Source: JAYYZW01 sp036339995 (GTDB lineage Bacteria > Pseudomonadota > Gammaproteobacteria > Ga0077536). From it: a stretch of 64,000 bases of DNA. The DNA lies in the NCBI GenBank assembly GCA_036339995.1, contig JAYYZW010000014.1:9407-73406 (forward strand), read 5' to 3'. The position numbers and the translations under genes were made by a program. The notes under the pieces are model-generated. The model was not told the DNA's origin and made no database searches. It saw only the letters and a program-made list of their open reading frames with translations. Of this stretch, positions 16,347-25,273 are shown one piece after another; within the stretch, counting starts at the first letter, position 1; each line of letters begins with the position of its first letter.

Positions 16347-17252
16347 GAGATCGACTTTCAAGCCCTCACAACCGATGTGGCATTCCATATCGGAGCCGCG
16401 TTCGCGAATGATTTGCAAGCTGTCCTGGTGAATAGCGGCCACTTGATCGTCGTCGTAAGTCGGATCGTGGTGATAAAGGTAAAGGCACTGTACACCGGCG
16501 TCTATCGCGAGGTTGACGGTATCCACATAGCAAGAATGTCCCCAGCCGCGCTTTTTATCGTAATCGTGGGGCGTGTACTGTGCGTCGTGGATGAGTATGT
16601 CTACCCCTTGAATGGTGGAAACCTCCGAACTTCGTTGTTCCGAGACCATGCGTTCGAGCAGTTCATGCTCGTCCTGCTCAAATTCATGAATGCGCTTTGC
16701 GATGGAGGTCTTGAGAAAACGAACCTCGTTGTCGGACACGTACACGACGCTCTTTCCACCGACCTGGAATCGGTAACCATAGGTCAATCCGGGATGGTGG
16801 ACGTTGTGGTAGCTTATTTTAATCGGACCATGCGACAAGCCATTCGCATCGGGTTCGAGATAATCGATTTTAGCCCTCCAGGTCTCGGTCTCGATCGGGA
16901 AATAAGGCGTCTTCATCTGAGCCGACAATCGCTGTTCGATGTCTCTCGATTTCTCACCGGGACCGAAAAATTTAATCTTCCAGTTGGGCGAAAATGCCGG
17001 TTGGAAAAAAGGCATGCCGCAAATGTGATCCCAATGGTAATGGGTGAACAACACCATCATTTCGGACAGCTCTTCGTCGCGCATCAATTGCTCACCGAGG
17101 GAAATGATGCCGGTGCCGCCATCGCAGACCAACAGCGTGTCATCGCTGCGGATTTCCACGCAGGAAGTATTGCCGCCTACGCTCAGATGTGATTTGTGAG
17201 GGGCGGCGTACGATCCTCTTACGCCCCAGAAACGCAGATAGCTGTTGCTCAT
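16344..17252 (-). CDS. Metallo-beta-lactamase-fold hydrolase (RNase Z/PhnP-like)
   Basis: A 302-residue MBL-fold protein. The zinc motif HxHxDH appears as THYHWDH (about 91-97), with VHHPG and VYVSDNE strands, an ILIHDAQYT segment carrying the later Asp/His ligands, and a terminal YLYHHDP. It opens with LRFWGVRGSYAAP, typical of MBL proteins related to PhnP or RNase Z that cleave phosphodiesters. Its ATG overlaps the stop of the upstream receiver gene (17249-17252), so the two act as a unit; a c-di-nucleotide or signalling role is possible but unproven. Its stop codon lies in repeat R2b. Confidence 0.88.
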   Translation of the reverse strand: MSNSYLRFWGVRGSYAAPHKSHLSVGGNTSCVEIRSDDTLLVCDGGTGIISLGEQLMRDEELSEMMVLFTHYHWDHICGMPFFQPAFSPNWKIKFFGPGEKSRDIEQRLSAQMKTPYFPIETETWRAKIDYLEPDANGLSHGPIKISYHNVHHPGLTYGYRFQVGGKSVVYVSDNEVRFLKTSIAKRIHEFEQDEHELLERMVSEQRSSEVSTIQGVDILIHDAQYTPHDYDKKRGWGHSCYVDTVNLAIDAGVQCLYLYHHDPTYDDDQVAAIHQDSLQIIRERGSDMECHIGCEGLKVDL

Positions 17253-17641
17253 ACGTCGGCGTTGCCGGTTCCCACGTACTTGTCGATGAGCGAACGTATC
17301 GCCTTTTTCGAAATGGGCTTCGCCACGAACTCTAGCACTCCCAGCTCTTTAGCCTCGACGCGATCTTGTGCGTAATCTTTCGAGCTGATCATGACGGTTG
17401 GCGTATCAACGTGGAGCTCGTGAGCTCGAAGTTCCTTGAGAAAAGTGAAGCCATCCTTGTTGGGCATGATGATGTTTAGAAACAACAGGCTGGGTTGCTG
17501 GGTATTTAGAAAGTCGAGAGATTCCTCGGCCGATTCATACGCGTGAAAATCGAGATCCGCTTCCTCGGCGACCTGTTCGAAAAACGCCCGCATGGCAATA
17601 CTGTCGTCGACGAGAACGATGGTCGGTTTGCTTGTTTGCAT
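17249..17641 (-). CDS. Stand-alone response-regulator receiver with Asn at the phosphoacceptor site
   Basis: A 130-residue CheY-like domain with no output domain. The acidic pair (LVDDS, 12-13), the switch Ser (MISSKD) and the conserved Lys (FVAKPI) are present, but the phosphorylated Asp of the third strand is Asn56 in LLFLNIIMPNKDG (codon AAC). It is thus likely a pseudo-receiver acting through protein contacts or an atypical input. No histidine kinase is nearby. The overlapping MBL-fold gene downstream is the obvious partner. Confidence 0.88.
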   Translation of the reverse strand: MQTSKPTIVLVDDSIAMRAFFEQVAEEADLDFHAYESAEESLDFLNTQQPSLLFLNIIMPNKDGFTFLKELRAHELHVDTPTVMISSKDYAQDRVEAKELGVLEFVAKPISKKAIRSLIDKYVGTGNADV

Positions 17642-18051
17642 GCGCTTTTGATACCCGAATCCCCGCGTCCGCCGGCTCTTGGCTTACGCTCGGCCTTACA
17701 CGTTTCTCCTAACCGCATGAGATCAGAACTATTATAGACAAGAATCCTGCGATATCCCTGGCTTCGGGACAAGCTAAATTTTCAACAATTTTTGGTTCGA
17801 AGCCATAGTACCCCACCGCGAAGCGCAAAAGTATGCCGCTCGGCTCGGGCGTTTATATCGCGAATTTCGAGCACCGCTTCTTTAGTCCTTTGACTGTGCC
17901 TTTCCAGATAATAAAATCGGTTCTGATCTCCAATTACTTTAATTAAAAGCGCGGATTTTTAGCGATGCCGGCCCCAAGGGAGAGTACAGGGAGCGGCGGA
18001 CCCAAGCCACCGCAGTGCATGATGGAAATCGCTGGGCACAATTATTTCAGA
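17642..18051. other. Intergenic region between receiver gene and tRNA-Gly
   Basis: This 410-base gap holds divergent control DNA for the receiver gene (minus) and the tRNA (plus). An AT-rich block (about 17920-17960) and a candidate minus-strand -10 at 17731-17736 are the only features I can point to. The tRNA promoter was not resolved. Confidence 0.4.
17731..17736 (-). promoter_or_regulatory. Candidate -10 box for the receiver-MBL operon
   Basis: On the minus strand this reads TATAAT, a perfect sigma70 -10, 90 bases upstream of the receiver ATG. The -35 region (around 17754-17759) is not a good match, so promoter strength is uncertain. Confidence 0.4.
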
Positions 18052-18125
18052 GCGGGTGTAGTTCAATGGCAGAACATCAGCTTCCCAAGCTGAGAACGTG
18101 GGTTCGATCCCCATCACCCGCTCCA
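18052..18125 (+). tRNA. tRNA-Gly (anticodon CCC)
   Basis: A 74-base cloverleaf. The acceptor arms are GCGGGTG / CACCCGC with encoded CCA. The anticodon arm TCAGC-TTCCCAA-GCTGA puts CCC at positions 34-36, and the T arm has GGTTCGATCC. The sequence closely follows E. coli tRNA-Gly(CCC). It reads GGG codons. Confidence 0.96.
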
Positions 18126-18186
18126 CTAAGCCGTACATCTCACCAATCCTCCACTGCGGCGGCCCAATCGCACGCCCTCACCTGAT

Positions 18187-18837
18187 ATGTTGAACGATAT
18201 TCGCGACGCGCAACTGGAAGCCAAGGCCAAGGCCTTGTACAGCGACGAACTGCCCTACCACAACTTCTCTCATATTCTGGATACACTCAATTCAGCCGGT
18301 ATCATCCTAACGCGCTGTGCGCGTGAGAACATCCGGATAGACGCCCGCGTAGTATACTTTGCGCTGCTGTTCCACGATGCGGGTTACCACGAAGATCACG
18401 TCGCGAAAGGTTACAAAAACAAAGAGCTTTACTCGGTCAAGCTCGCTCAGGAAACCCTGCGCGAGCATGGTCTTTCCGCCAGTCTCCTCGGCAAAGTGTC
18501 CAAGGCGATCCTCGCCACCGAGCGCAATGCGAGCTTTGTGAGTGCGGAACACAAGGCCGTCAGAGCGGCGGACCTGTCAGGCCTGGCTGCCGAATATGAG
18601 CGCTTTCTCGAAAGCTCGATCAAGCTCAAGCGGGAACACGAATACCTGAACCAGCAGCCCATTAGCTGGCCCCGATGGCAATCCGTATCGCGCGAAGTCA
18701 TCGGCTTTTACCTCTCGCAGGAAATACGGTTGACGAGCTATTTTCACGATGAAAACGGCGAATCGGCCTACCATAAGGCAGTACGTCAAAATCTCGCCCG
18801 CCTGCTGAGTGAGCCCCGGGAACCCAGGATCAATTGA
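18187..18837 (+). CDS. HD-domain phosphohydrolase-like protein
   Basis: A 216-residue protein with an HD-superfamily metal site: YHNFSHI (about 24-30), then LLFHDAGYHED (about 60-70) containing the His-Asp doublet, and RAADLSGLA (about 121-129) giving the distal Asp. Proteins of this size are predicted metal-dependent phosphohydrolases acting on nucleotides; the substrate is unknown. It stands alone after tRNA-Gly and converges on the SPOR gene 14 bases away. Confidence 0.8.
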   Translation: MLNDIRDAQLEAKAKALYSDELPYHNFSHILDTLNSAGIILTRCARENIRIDARVVYFALLFHDAGYHEDHVAKGYKNKELYSVKLAQETLREHGLSASLLGKVSKAILATERNASFVSAEHKAVRAADLSGLAAEYERFLESSIKLKREHEYLNQQPISWPRWQSVSREVIGFYLSQEIRLTSYFHDENGESAYHKAVRQNLARLLSEPREPRIN

Positions 18838-18851
18838 TTCGAACCCGCGGA

Positions 18852-19448
18852 TCAGGTGGCATCTTCAGCACCGATTCTCAGTAGGATAAAGTCCATGTCG
18901 TTTTCAATCAGCTTGATGCGCATGGCGCGGATGTCCTTGATTCCGGAAAACGGCCCGACATGCACCCGGAACCAAACATCCTGGCCATTGATGACGACGC
19001 GATGAATCCGTGCGGTGATACCACGCAGAGCGAGTCTTGCTTTTGCATGATCGGCGTCATCGAACTGCTTGAATGACCCGACCTGCAAGACATATATGCC
19101 CGGCGCCAGACTCGGTTCATCTTCGTCATCTTTGTCCGATAACTCCCATTCCGGAACAGGAACCTCCATCTCGGGAAGGATCGTGTAGAAATCGAATTTG
19201 GGGCGTGGAAGCACCACTTTGGTGTCTGATGTGACATCGGGTTCGTCGAATTTCCCCTGATCGATCGAACTGGAATCTCGCTTGCTGATCAATGACGCGG
19301 GCGGCGGCAGGCTGCCGGACCAGAGGTAGACCGCAAGTGCGACCAGCAAACCGAGCGCCAGTCCGCTGACGAAGGACATCCAGCTTCCCCGGCGCTCGCG
19401 CGCTTTGGATGGGGATCGGGCGGTGTTTTTGTAATCTTTCGGGGTCAT
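18852..19448 (-). CDS. FtsN-like SPOR-domain cell-division protein
   Basis: A 198-residue single-pass protein: basic N-terminal cytoplasmic tail (KARERRG), TM helix at about 24-43 (FVSGLALGLLVALAVYLW), an acidic/proline linker with FDFYTILPEMEV, and a C-terminal SPOR domain (about 116-192; YVLQVGSFKQFDDADHAKA, FRVHVGPF). The TILPEMEV motif is characteristic of FtsN-type proteins encoded next to argS. It should bind denuded septal peptidoglycan. It follows argS by 15 bases in the same direction. Confidence 0.88.
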   Translation of the reverse strand: MTPKDYKNTARSPSKARERRGSWMSFVSGLALGLLVALAVYLWSGSLPPPASLISKRDSSSIDQGKFDEPDVTSDTKVVLPRPKFDFYTILPEMEVPVPEWELSDKDDEDEPSLAPGIYVLQVGSFKQFDDADHAKARLALRGITARIHRVVINGQDVWFRVHVGPFSGIKDIRAMRIKLIENDMDFILLRIGAEDAT

Positions 19449-19463
19449 CGCGAGGATCTGCGT

Positions 19464-21221
19464 CTACATCTCCATCGGCGCCTGAATGCCGAGAATCGCA
19501 AGCCCGTTGGCGATGATCTGGCGTACCGCGGTGACCAGCGCAATGCGCGCGTTGCGCACGGCGTCATCGTCCACCAGCATCCTGTGGGCGTTGTAGTAAA
19601 CATGAAACTCGGTCGCCAGGTCGCGTAAATAGTTGCTCAATTGATGCGGCTCCCGGCCCAGGCATGCGGTCTCGACCACATCCGGATACTGCGACAGCAA
19701 AACCGCTATCGCTCTCTCCGCGGGTTCGACCAGGTATTCATCCAGCGCCTCAGTGGATCCCGTTACTGCAAGTTTTCTTTCATTCATCTGCCGCAATACG
19801 CTGCAGATACGCGCGTGGGCATACTGCACATAGTAGACGGGGTTATCGCTGCTCTGCGCCTTCGCGAGATCGAGGTCGAATTCGAGGTGCTGATCTGAGC
19901 GGCGCATTACGTAGAAGAATCGCGCGGCGTCTACGCCAACTTCCCGAACGAGTTGCTTCAGGGTTACGAATTCGCCGGCACGGGTCGACATCGCCACTTT
20001 TTCGCCGCCCCGCATGAGGATCGCGAATTGCACCAGCAGAATTTCGAGGTTTCCAGGATCCAGATCCAATGCCTGCATCGCCGCCTTTACCCGCGGCATA
20101 TAGCCATGATGATCCGCACCCCAGATATCGATCACGCTTTCGAACCCACGCGAAAACTTGTCGAGGTGATAGGCGATATCCGAAGCAAAGTAAGTTTTCG
20201 CACCGTTCTCCCTCACGACGACGCGGTCCTTCTCGTCACCGAAAGCGGAGGACTTAAACCACCGCGCGCCACTCTCTTCGAACAGCTGCCCGCTTTGATC
20301 CAATGCATCGATGGCGTCGTCTATCAAACCCCGATCGTCGAGCGAAGCTTCCGAATACCATGAATCGAATCGCACGCCGAATTCCGCAAGATCGGCCTCA
20401 ATTTCCCCGAGAATTGTGCTCTTGGCCGAACGATGAATTTCATCGTAGCGCCCCGGACCGAGTGCCTGTTTTGCCTTTGCGATCATGTCGTCGAGCGCGC
20501 GCTCCGGATCGCCCGCGGCGTCGATGTCTTGAAACGCCGAGGCCTCGACCAGCATCGCGTCGCCGCACCTGGCCTTTAGATCGGATGCGATCTCCCCGAT
20601 GTAACCACCCTGGTAGGCCTGTTGGGGGAATTCGACGTCGAGGCCGAACGATTCGAGATAGCGCAGCCAGACGCTCAACGCGAGAATATCTATTTGGCGG
20701 CCGGCATCGTTGACGTAGTATTCACGATATACCTCATAACCGCAGGTTTCGAAAAGATTGGCGAGAGAAGATCCAAAGGCCGCTCCTCTCCCATGGCCGA
20801 TATGCAGCGGGCCGGTCGGATTTGCCGATACGAATTCCAATTGTACCTTGCGGCCAGCGCCAAGCTGACAAGACCCGTACGATTCTTGCTCGGAAAAGAT
20901 CCGACCGACGATGCCGAACACATCCCTGTTACGAATGACGAAATTGATGAACCCGGCGCCTGCGACTTCGACCTTTTCGAGTAGATCGAGAGCAGACATT
21001 TCCGCGGCGATGAGGGCAGCGATTTCACGTGGCGGCCGCCGGCAGGGTTTGGCCAGTAACATCGCGACGTTTGTGCTGAAATCCCCGTGCGCGCTTTGTT
21101 TCGGCGTCTCAATCGTATAATCCGCGGCCGCCTCGTGCGGAATCTCGCCACCGGTGCGCAGGTGGTCGAGCACGCTTTCGAGTGAAGCCCGCAGTAATTG
21201 CTTCAATGTTCTTGGTCCCAA
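19464..21221 (-). CDS. argS: Arginyl-tRNA synthetase
   Basis: A 585-residue class I synthetase, near the usual length. An additional N-terminal domain (about 1-115) is followed by the HIGH region SANPTGPLHIGHGRGA, the Rossmann core with WGADHHGYMPR, and the C-terminal DALR anticodon-binding domain. GGEKVAMSTRAGE stands in place of a classical KMSKS, as usual in ArgS. It charges tRNA-Arg. The start is uncertain: TTG at 21221 or TTG at 21206 (LKQLLRASLESVL), with no ATG available. An FtsN-like gene follows. Confidence 0.96.
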   Translation of the reverse strand: MGPRTLKQLLRASLESVLDHLRTGGEIPHEAAADYTIETPKQSAHGDFSTNVAMLLAKPCRRPPREIAALIAAEMSALDLLEKVEVAGAGFINFVIRNRDVFGIVGRIFSEQESYGSCQLGAGRKVQLEFVSANPTGPLHIGHGRGAAFGSSLANLFETCGYEVYREYYVNDAGRQIDILALSVWLRYLESFGLDVEFPQQAYQGGYIGEIASDLKARCGDAMLVEASAFQDIDAAGDPERALDDMIAKAKQALGPGRYDEIHRSAKSTILGEIEADLAEFGVRFDSWYSEASLDDRGLIDDAIDALDQSGQLFEESGARWFKSSAFGDEKDRVVVRENGAKTYFASDIAYHLDKFSRGFESVIDIWGADHHGYMPRVKAAMQALDLDPGNLEILLVQFAILMRGGEKVAMSTRAGEFVTLKQLVREVGVDAARFFYVMRRSDQHLEFDLDLAKAQSSDNPVYYVQYAHARICSVLRQMNERKLAVTGSTEALDEYLVEPAERAIAVLLSQYPDVVETACLGREPHQLSNYLRDLATEFHVYYNAHRMLVDDDAVRNARIALVTAVRQIIANGLAILGIQAPMEM

Positions 21222-21316
21222 CCCTAATACCTATCCCGATTGCATAGGTGATATGCATCCATAAACGTTAATATTTCTCTCGCAAGGACGCCAAGCAAGC
21301 AATCGGTATGATTCTA

Positions 21317-21468
21317 GAACCCATCTCAAAATTATTCGGGCCAACCTTGCCCCCTGAAAATCGGGGTTGCAAGGCGCAGCGCGCAGGGCATGATGATTCC
21401 ATGTTCAAGCGCTACAACGCAGCAAACGCGGTTTTCAGAGGGCAACCCGAAGGGCTGGCGGCCTGAAT
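21317..21468. repeat. R3a: inverted-repeat element after the rhodanese gene
   Basis: It begins GAACCCATCTCAAAATTATT, identical to the start of R3b at 25218. Internal arms near TTGCCCCCTGAAAATCGGGG and its imperfect complement (about 21346-21370 and 21421-21446) fold together, with an AAGGCGCAGCGCGCAGGGC centre recalling the R2 core. Its right edge directly adjoins the stop codon of the rhodanese gene (21471-21469). Confidence 0.65.
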
Positions 21469-22104
21469 TCATTTCACGACCGTCAACGCGAGGATCTCCC
21501 AATCCTGCAAGCCGCCGCGATACCACTTTATCTTTGCCGCCGGGTAACCGAACTTGAGGAGGGTTTTTATATTGGTGGGCGATTGACCGCACCACATTCC
21601 GTTGCAGAACAGCACCAGGGTCTTGGCGTGCGTGAAATCCCACAAACCTTCCAAGCTCACAGCGCCAAATCGTTCCTCGAGGATTTCGGCGATTAGCAGC
21701 GGATCGGTGCCTGCTGCCGGGTTGAGTTCCGTCCAAGGGATATTGATGGACCCGGGAATAGTCCCCTTGCTGACCCAGCCGGGCGTACGTGAATCGATAA
21801 TGAGTATTGAATCATCCGTAACGGCTCTCGAAATATAGTCGATGAGTTCGATCTCCCCGAGCGTTTGCACACCCCCCGAAATAACGATGGGCTGAATGCA
21901 AAAGGGCGGACATTTTCGCGACGTTTTGGCATACCGCGGGTCGACCGTATTATCCAAGTCCTGGCTGCGCATGATGGTGACCGGCCTGCCATCGTGCTTG
22001 ATCTCGACTTTGGACAGTCCCCGATCAATGGCCACGGCAAGCTCCTCAGCAACCGTTATCTGCAGAACGAACAAACATCCCGCGATTATCAGCAAGTTTT
22101 TCAT
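21469..22104 (-). CDS. Secreted rhodanese-domain protein
   Basis: A 211-residue protein with a signal peptide (MKNLLIIAGCLFVLQITVAEE) and a C-terminal rhodanese-like domain (about 85-208): LIIDSRTPGWVSKGTIPGS, then the active-site loop VLFCNGMWCGQS with Cys in the CxxxxCGxS pattern, and WYRGGLQDWEIL. Periplasmic single-domain rhodaneses may carry sulfur or act in thiol-redox chemistry. The insert PFCIQPIVISGG before the domain is unassigned. It is monocistronic between argS and priA. Confidence 0.85.
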   Translation of the reverse strand: MKNLLIIAGCLFVLQITVAEELAVAIDRGLSKVEIKHDGRPVTIMRSQDLDNTVDPRYAKTSRKCPPFCIQPIVISGGVQTLGEIELIDYISRAVTDDSILIIDSRTPGWVSKGTIPGSINIPWTELNPAAGTDPLLIAEILEERFGAVSLEGLWDFTHAKTLVLFCNGMWCGQSPTNIKTLLKFGYPAAKIKWYRGGLQDWEILALTVVK

Positions 22105-22219
22105 AACGCCACTTTAGTGCTTGTTGAAATTAGGCCGCGTCATCACCGATCCCGCTGCCACCCACCATCCGGCGCACCGATCTCGAAGCCGCTTCGACCA
22201 TTGTAGAACCAGATGACCT

Positions 22220-24427
22220 TTACAAGGTGTCTTGAGGGTCAATATCCAGTGACCAGCGGACACGTGTTTGACGGGCGAGATCCTCCAGCCTTTCCATGTG
22301 ATCGGAAATTAGCTGGCCACTATGCGAGCGCCTTGATGCACGGATCACCACGAGGGCTCGATACTTTCCCGCTCTACGTTCCATCAGCGCCGGAATGGGG
22401 TAGCTCACCTCGACCCGGGGTATTGCACGCGCTACCAACAGACCGCGTGCAAGTCGCAGGAAATCCAACGCGCCCGCGGGTTTCGCCGATTCTGCCCTGA
22501 TGATCGCCATCGCTGAATAAGGCGGCAGACCGGCTTGCTTACGCTCTCTCAAGGCGGCAACCGCATAGGCATAGTAGCCATCGTCAATGATTCGCCGCAG
22601 GACCGGATGGTGCGGGTGATGGGTCTGAATCAGGACGCGCCCCTGGGTCAGGGTACGGCCCGCGCGCCCGGCAACCTGCAACAGAAGCTGTGCGAGTCGC
22701 TCGTCGGCTCGAAAGTCGACCGAATACAGCCGACTGTCTGCATCGACTACTCCGACCAAAGTAACGCCGGCAAAATCCAGCCCCTTCGCCACCATTTGAG
22801 TCCCGATCAGGATATCCACTGCCCCCCTCGCGACGGCGGTGATGACTTCCTCGTAATACCCTTTCCGCCTGACCGAATCCCGGTCCAGGCGGCGCACCTT
22901 TTTATCTGGAAACAGTTCGGTAATCGCCTCCTCGACTCTTTCGGTCCCAAGACCGATCTGTGCAATTTCAGCTTCCTCGCAACAGCGAGCCGGGCGGTTC
23001 GCGTGCCATTGCCGGTCGCAATGATGACACCGCGTCACTCCGAGTGCCTTGTGGAATACGACATAGGCGTCACACCGATCGCATCGTTGAGGTTCTCCGC
23101 AATTGCGGCAGATCAAAAGAGGCGAGTAGCCGCGACGGTTGAGAAACAACAGGGCTTGTTCGCCGCGAGCGAGGTGTGTGCGTATCGAATCTATCAATGC
23201 GTCGCTGAGCCCTGCGATGAGCTTCAATCCCCTGACGTCGACGCAGCTTATGAGCGGCATCGGGATATCCTGCGGCCGGGACGATATGACCGCTCTCGCA
23301 TACTTACCTCGCTCCACATTGGCCAAGGATTCCAGTGATGGCGTCGCCGACCCCAAGACCACCGGAAACCCTCCCTGCTGAGCACGCACCGTCGCAATAT
23401 CGCGCGCCGAATAGCGGAATCCTTCGTGCTGCTTGTAGGATTGATCGTGCTCTTCGTCGACTACCACGAGTGCCAGATCGGGCATAGGCACCCACACCGC
23501 CGATCGTGTACCGACGAGGACCCGGACCTCGCGGTGCATGCAAAGCGCCCATGTCGACGCGCGTTCGCGATCCGTCAAGCCCGAATGTATAACGCCGACG
23601 CGCTCGCCAAAGCGCGCTTGAAAGCGGCCGACGAGCTGTTTCGTCAATCCGATTTCCGGGACCAGAACAAGTGACTGACCTCCTCTGTCCAGGCAAGATT
23701 CGACCGCCGCAAGGTATACCTCGGTCTTGCCGCTGCCCGTGACGCCCTGCAGAACGATGGCCTTAAATGCCGAGAAATTCTCGATGATCATTTGAGCAGC
23801 AACATTCTGCTCTTCGGTGAGGACGACCCCGGGCTCGACGGGAGCATTCGGAACCGGCGGGGTGTCGTCATCGATCTGTTCGATCCACGCTTTGGCGAGC
23901 AAGCGCTTGACGACTGGCCGCCATGCGAACTCGAGGCTCGAAAGTGCCTGGGGCGCACAGGCGCCTGTACGGAGCAACCGCAGCACCTCTTTCTGCCGTG
24001 GGGCATTGCGGCCCAGGGCGGCTAGCCCCTGTTTTCCGCCGGTAGTTATCCGCCAGGCGTGATGATTGACGGGCGGTAGTGAGCGGCGGCGGCGACGTAA
24101 GCGGGTCGGCAACATCGCGGCGATCACCTCGCCCAGCGGGTGATGGTAGTAGCGCGCCGCCCAGCGCGCGAGTGCAAGATTTTCACCGCCGAGTAACGGG
24201 TGGTCGTCCAGTAATTCGACAATGGCCTTCAGCTTTTCTTGTTCGACCTCGCTCGAAGATTTGCGATTGAGCACGACGCCAACGCGTGTAGAACGGCCAA
24301 AGGGCACTAGAACGCGTGTCCCGATCAGATTGTCGACCGATTGAAATCTTTTCGGCAATCGGTAATCGAAAGTCTGCCGCAACGGGGCGAATACGGCGAC
24401 ATCGATGACGACCGGGTGACCGGACAT
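22220..24427 (-). CDS. priA: Primosomal protein N' (replication restart helicase)
   Basis: A 735-residue superfamily 2 helicase. An N-terminal 3'-end DNA-binding domain (about 1-105) is followed by Walker A GVTGSGKTEVYL, the DEEH box (VVDEEHDQSYKQHEG), paired zinc knuckles (CRNCGEPQRCDRC, then CHHC and a diverged later pair with ARCCEE) and helicase motifs GTQMVAKGLDF and QVAGRAGR. It reloads DnaB at stalled forks. The length is normal. The stop of the upstream gene lies one base before its start. Confidence 0.96.
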   Translation of the reverse strand: MSGHPVVIDVAVFAPLRQTFDYRLPKRFQSVDNLIGTRVLVPFGRSTRVGVVLNRKSSSEVEQEKLKAIVELLDDHPLLGGENLALARWAARYYHHPLGEVIAAMLPTRLRRRRRSLPPVNHHAWRITTGGKQGLAALGRNAPRQKEVLRLLRTGACAPQALSSLEFAWRPVVKRLLAKAWIEQIDDDTPPVPNAPVEPGVVLTEEQNVAAQMIIENFSAFKAIVLQGVTGSGKTEVYLAAVESCLDRGGQSLVLVPEIGLTKQLVGRFQARFGERVGVIHSGLTDRERASTWALCMHREVRVLVGTRSAVWVPMPDLALVVVDEEHDQSYKQHEGFRYSARDIATVRAQQGGFPVVLGSATPSLESLANVERGKYARAVISSRPQDIPMPLISCVDVRGLKLIAGLSDALIDSIRTHLARGEQALLFLNRRGYSPLLICRNCGEPQRCDRCDAYVVFHKALGVTRCHHCDRQWHANRPARCCEEAEIAQIGLGTERVEEAITELFPDKKVRRLDRDSVRRKGYYEEVITAVARGAVDILIGTQMVAKGLDFAGVTLVGVVDADSRLYSVDFRADERLAQLLLQVAGRAGRTLTQGRVLIQTHHPHHPVLRRIIDDGYYAYAVAALRERKQAGLPPYSAMAIIRAESAKPAGALDFLRLARGLLVARAIPRVEVSYPIPALMERRAGKYRALVVIRASRRSHSGQLISDHMERLEDLARQTRVRWSLDIDPQDTL

Positions 24428-24428
24428 G

Positions 24429-25145
24429 TCAGTTGGCCCCGGTCGGCAACCGGGGTGGGGTTGTCCATTCGCGCGACGCGCTCATGTCAACGCCGCCAGC
24501 ATGGATAACGGAGAACCACAGGGAATTGAATACCTGGCCGGAACTGATCAGACGGGCAACCGCCGGGATCGCGGCTCGCTGCATCGGTTTGCCGTCGATT
24601 GGACTCAATGGGTGTCGCATAGCACCTTCTGTCGGAAACACCGCCAGCTCGAATCGCTGTTCCACGATAATTAACTTGAACAGCGGCACGGATTGCATCG
24701 CGGTCGAACGGCGGAAGCGAAATCGGGCTTCAGTAAAATCGTAGGCGAGTCGTCGCTCGATAAGGTAGCGCGTCACGGCTTCGAGTTCGGGGGTGGACAA
24801 ATGAAGATGGATCGCCGAATGATCGCAGGCCGTTCCATATAATACGGCCCCGGTCAGCCGCGGCTCGAAAATTTCGAGGAGCTCCATCGCCTTGAGGGCT
24901 GCTTCGCGCAGGAGCAGCATCCGAGTTCCATGAGTGTCGGCGTGAAAAAGCGTCAGATACTCGGCAAGCGCGTTGTGCACTTCGAGATTGTCCGGAAGAT
25001 TCCGGCTGTTTTCCGCACCGAGTTCTCGCGCCGCTTTACGCTTTGCGCCTTCGAAGCCGCCGGCAGTCCCGTCCGCGATCATTCGCGCCGCCGTCGCCGC
25101 AATTTCGGCACGGACATTTTTCGATTGCCGTCGTTTCTGCGCCAT
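24429..25145 (-). CDS. Nucleotidyltransferase-like protein of unknown role
   Basis: A 238-residue protein. The N-terminal region (about 1-60) is a basic helical segment (RAEIAATAARMIADGT; FEGAKRKAARELG). It then resembles a minimal nucleotidyltransferase fold: PRLTGAVLYGTACDHSAIHLHL in place of the usual G-S...D-x-D pattern, so the catalytic acids seem lost or changed. Similar conserved proteins are found beside priA in other gammaproteobacteria as far as I recall. It is cotranscribed with priA (one-base gap). No function is claimed. Confidence 0.65.
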   Translation of the reverse strand: MAQKRRQSKNVRAEIAATAARMIADGTAGGFEGAKRKAARELGAENSRNLPDNLEVHNALAEYLTLFHADTHGTRMLLLREAALKAMELLEIFEPRLTGAVLYGTACDHSAIHLHLSTPELEAVTRYLIERRLAYDFTEARFRFRRSTAMQSVPLFKLIIVEQRFELAVFPTEGAMRHPLSPIDGKPMQRAAIPAVARLISSGQVFNSLWFSVIHAGGVDMSASREWTTPPRLPTGAN

Positions 25146-25217
25146 CGTAATTCGCTGGTGTACGGCGACCTCGATTTCGATTATGTCCGAACCCTGTGTG
25201 CACCACCGGGATTGTTC

Positions 25218-25273
25218 GAACCCATCTCAAAATTATTCGGGGCAAGATTGGTTCGAATAATACGGCGCACTAG
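25218..25273. repeat. R3b: 56-bp inverted repeat supplying the PBP1A stop codon
   Basis: It starts GAACCCATCTCAAAATTATT as R3a does and folds through ATTATTCG / CGAATAAT arms (about 25233-25240 and 25253-25260). It ends ACGGCGCACTAG, the right end shared with R2a and R2b. The CTA in that end is the TAG stop (25272-25270) of the PBP1A gene on the minus strand. Confidence 0.7.

Noticed and set aside
17690..17712. AGGAG followed by GTG TAA on the minus strand (start-stop element)
   Set aside because: It is a two-codon coincidence without supporting context.
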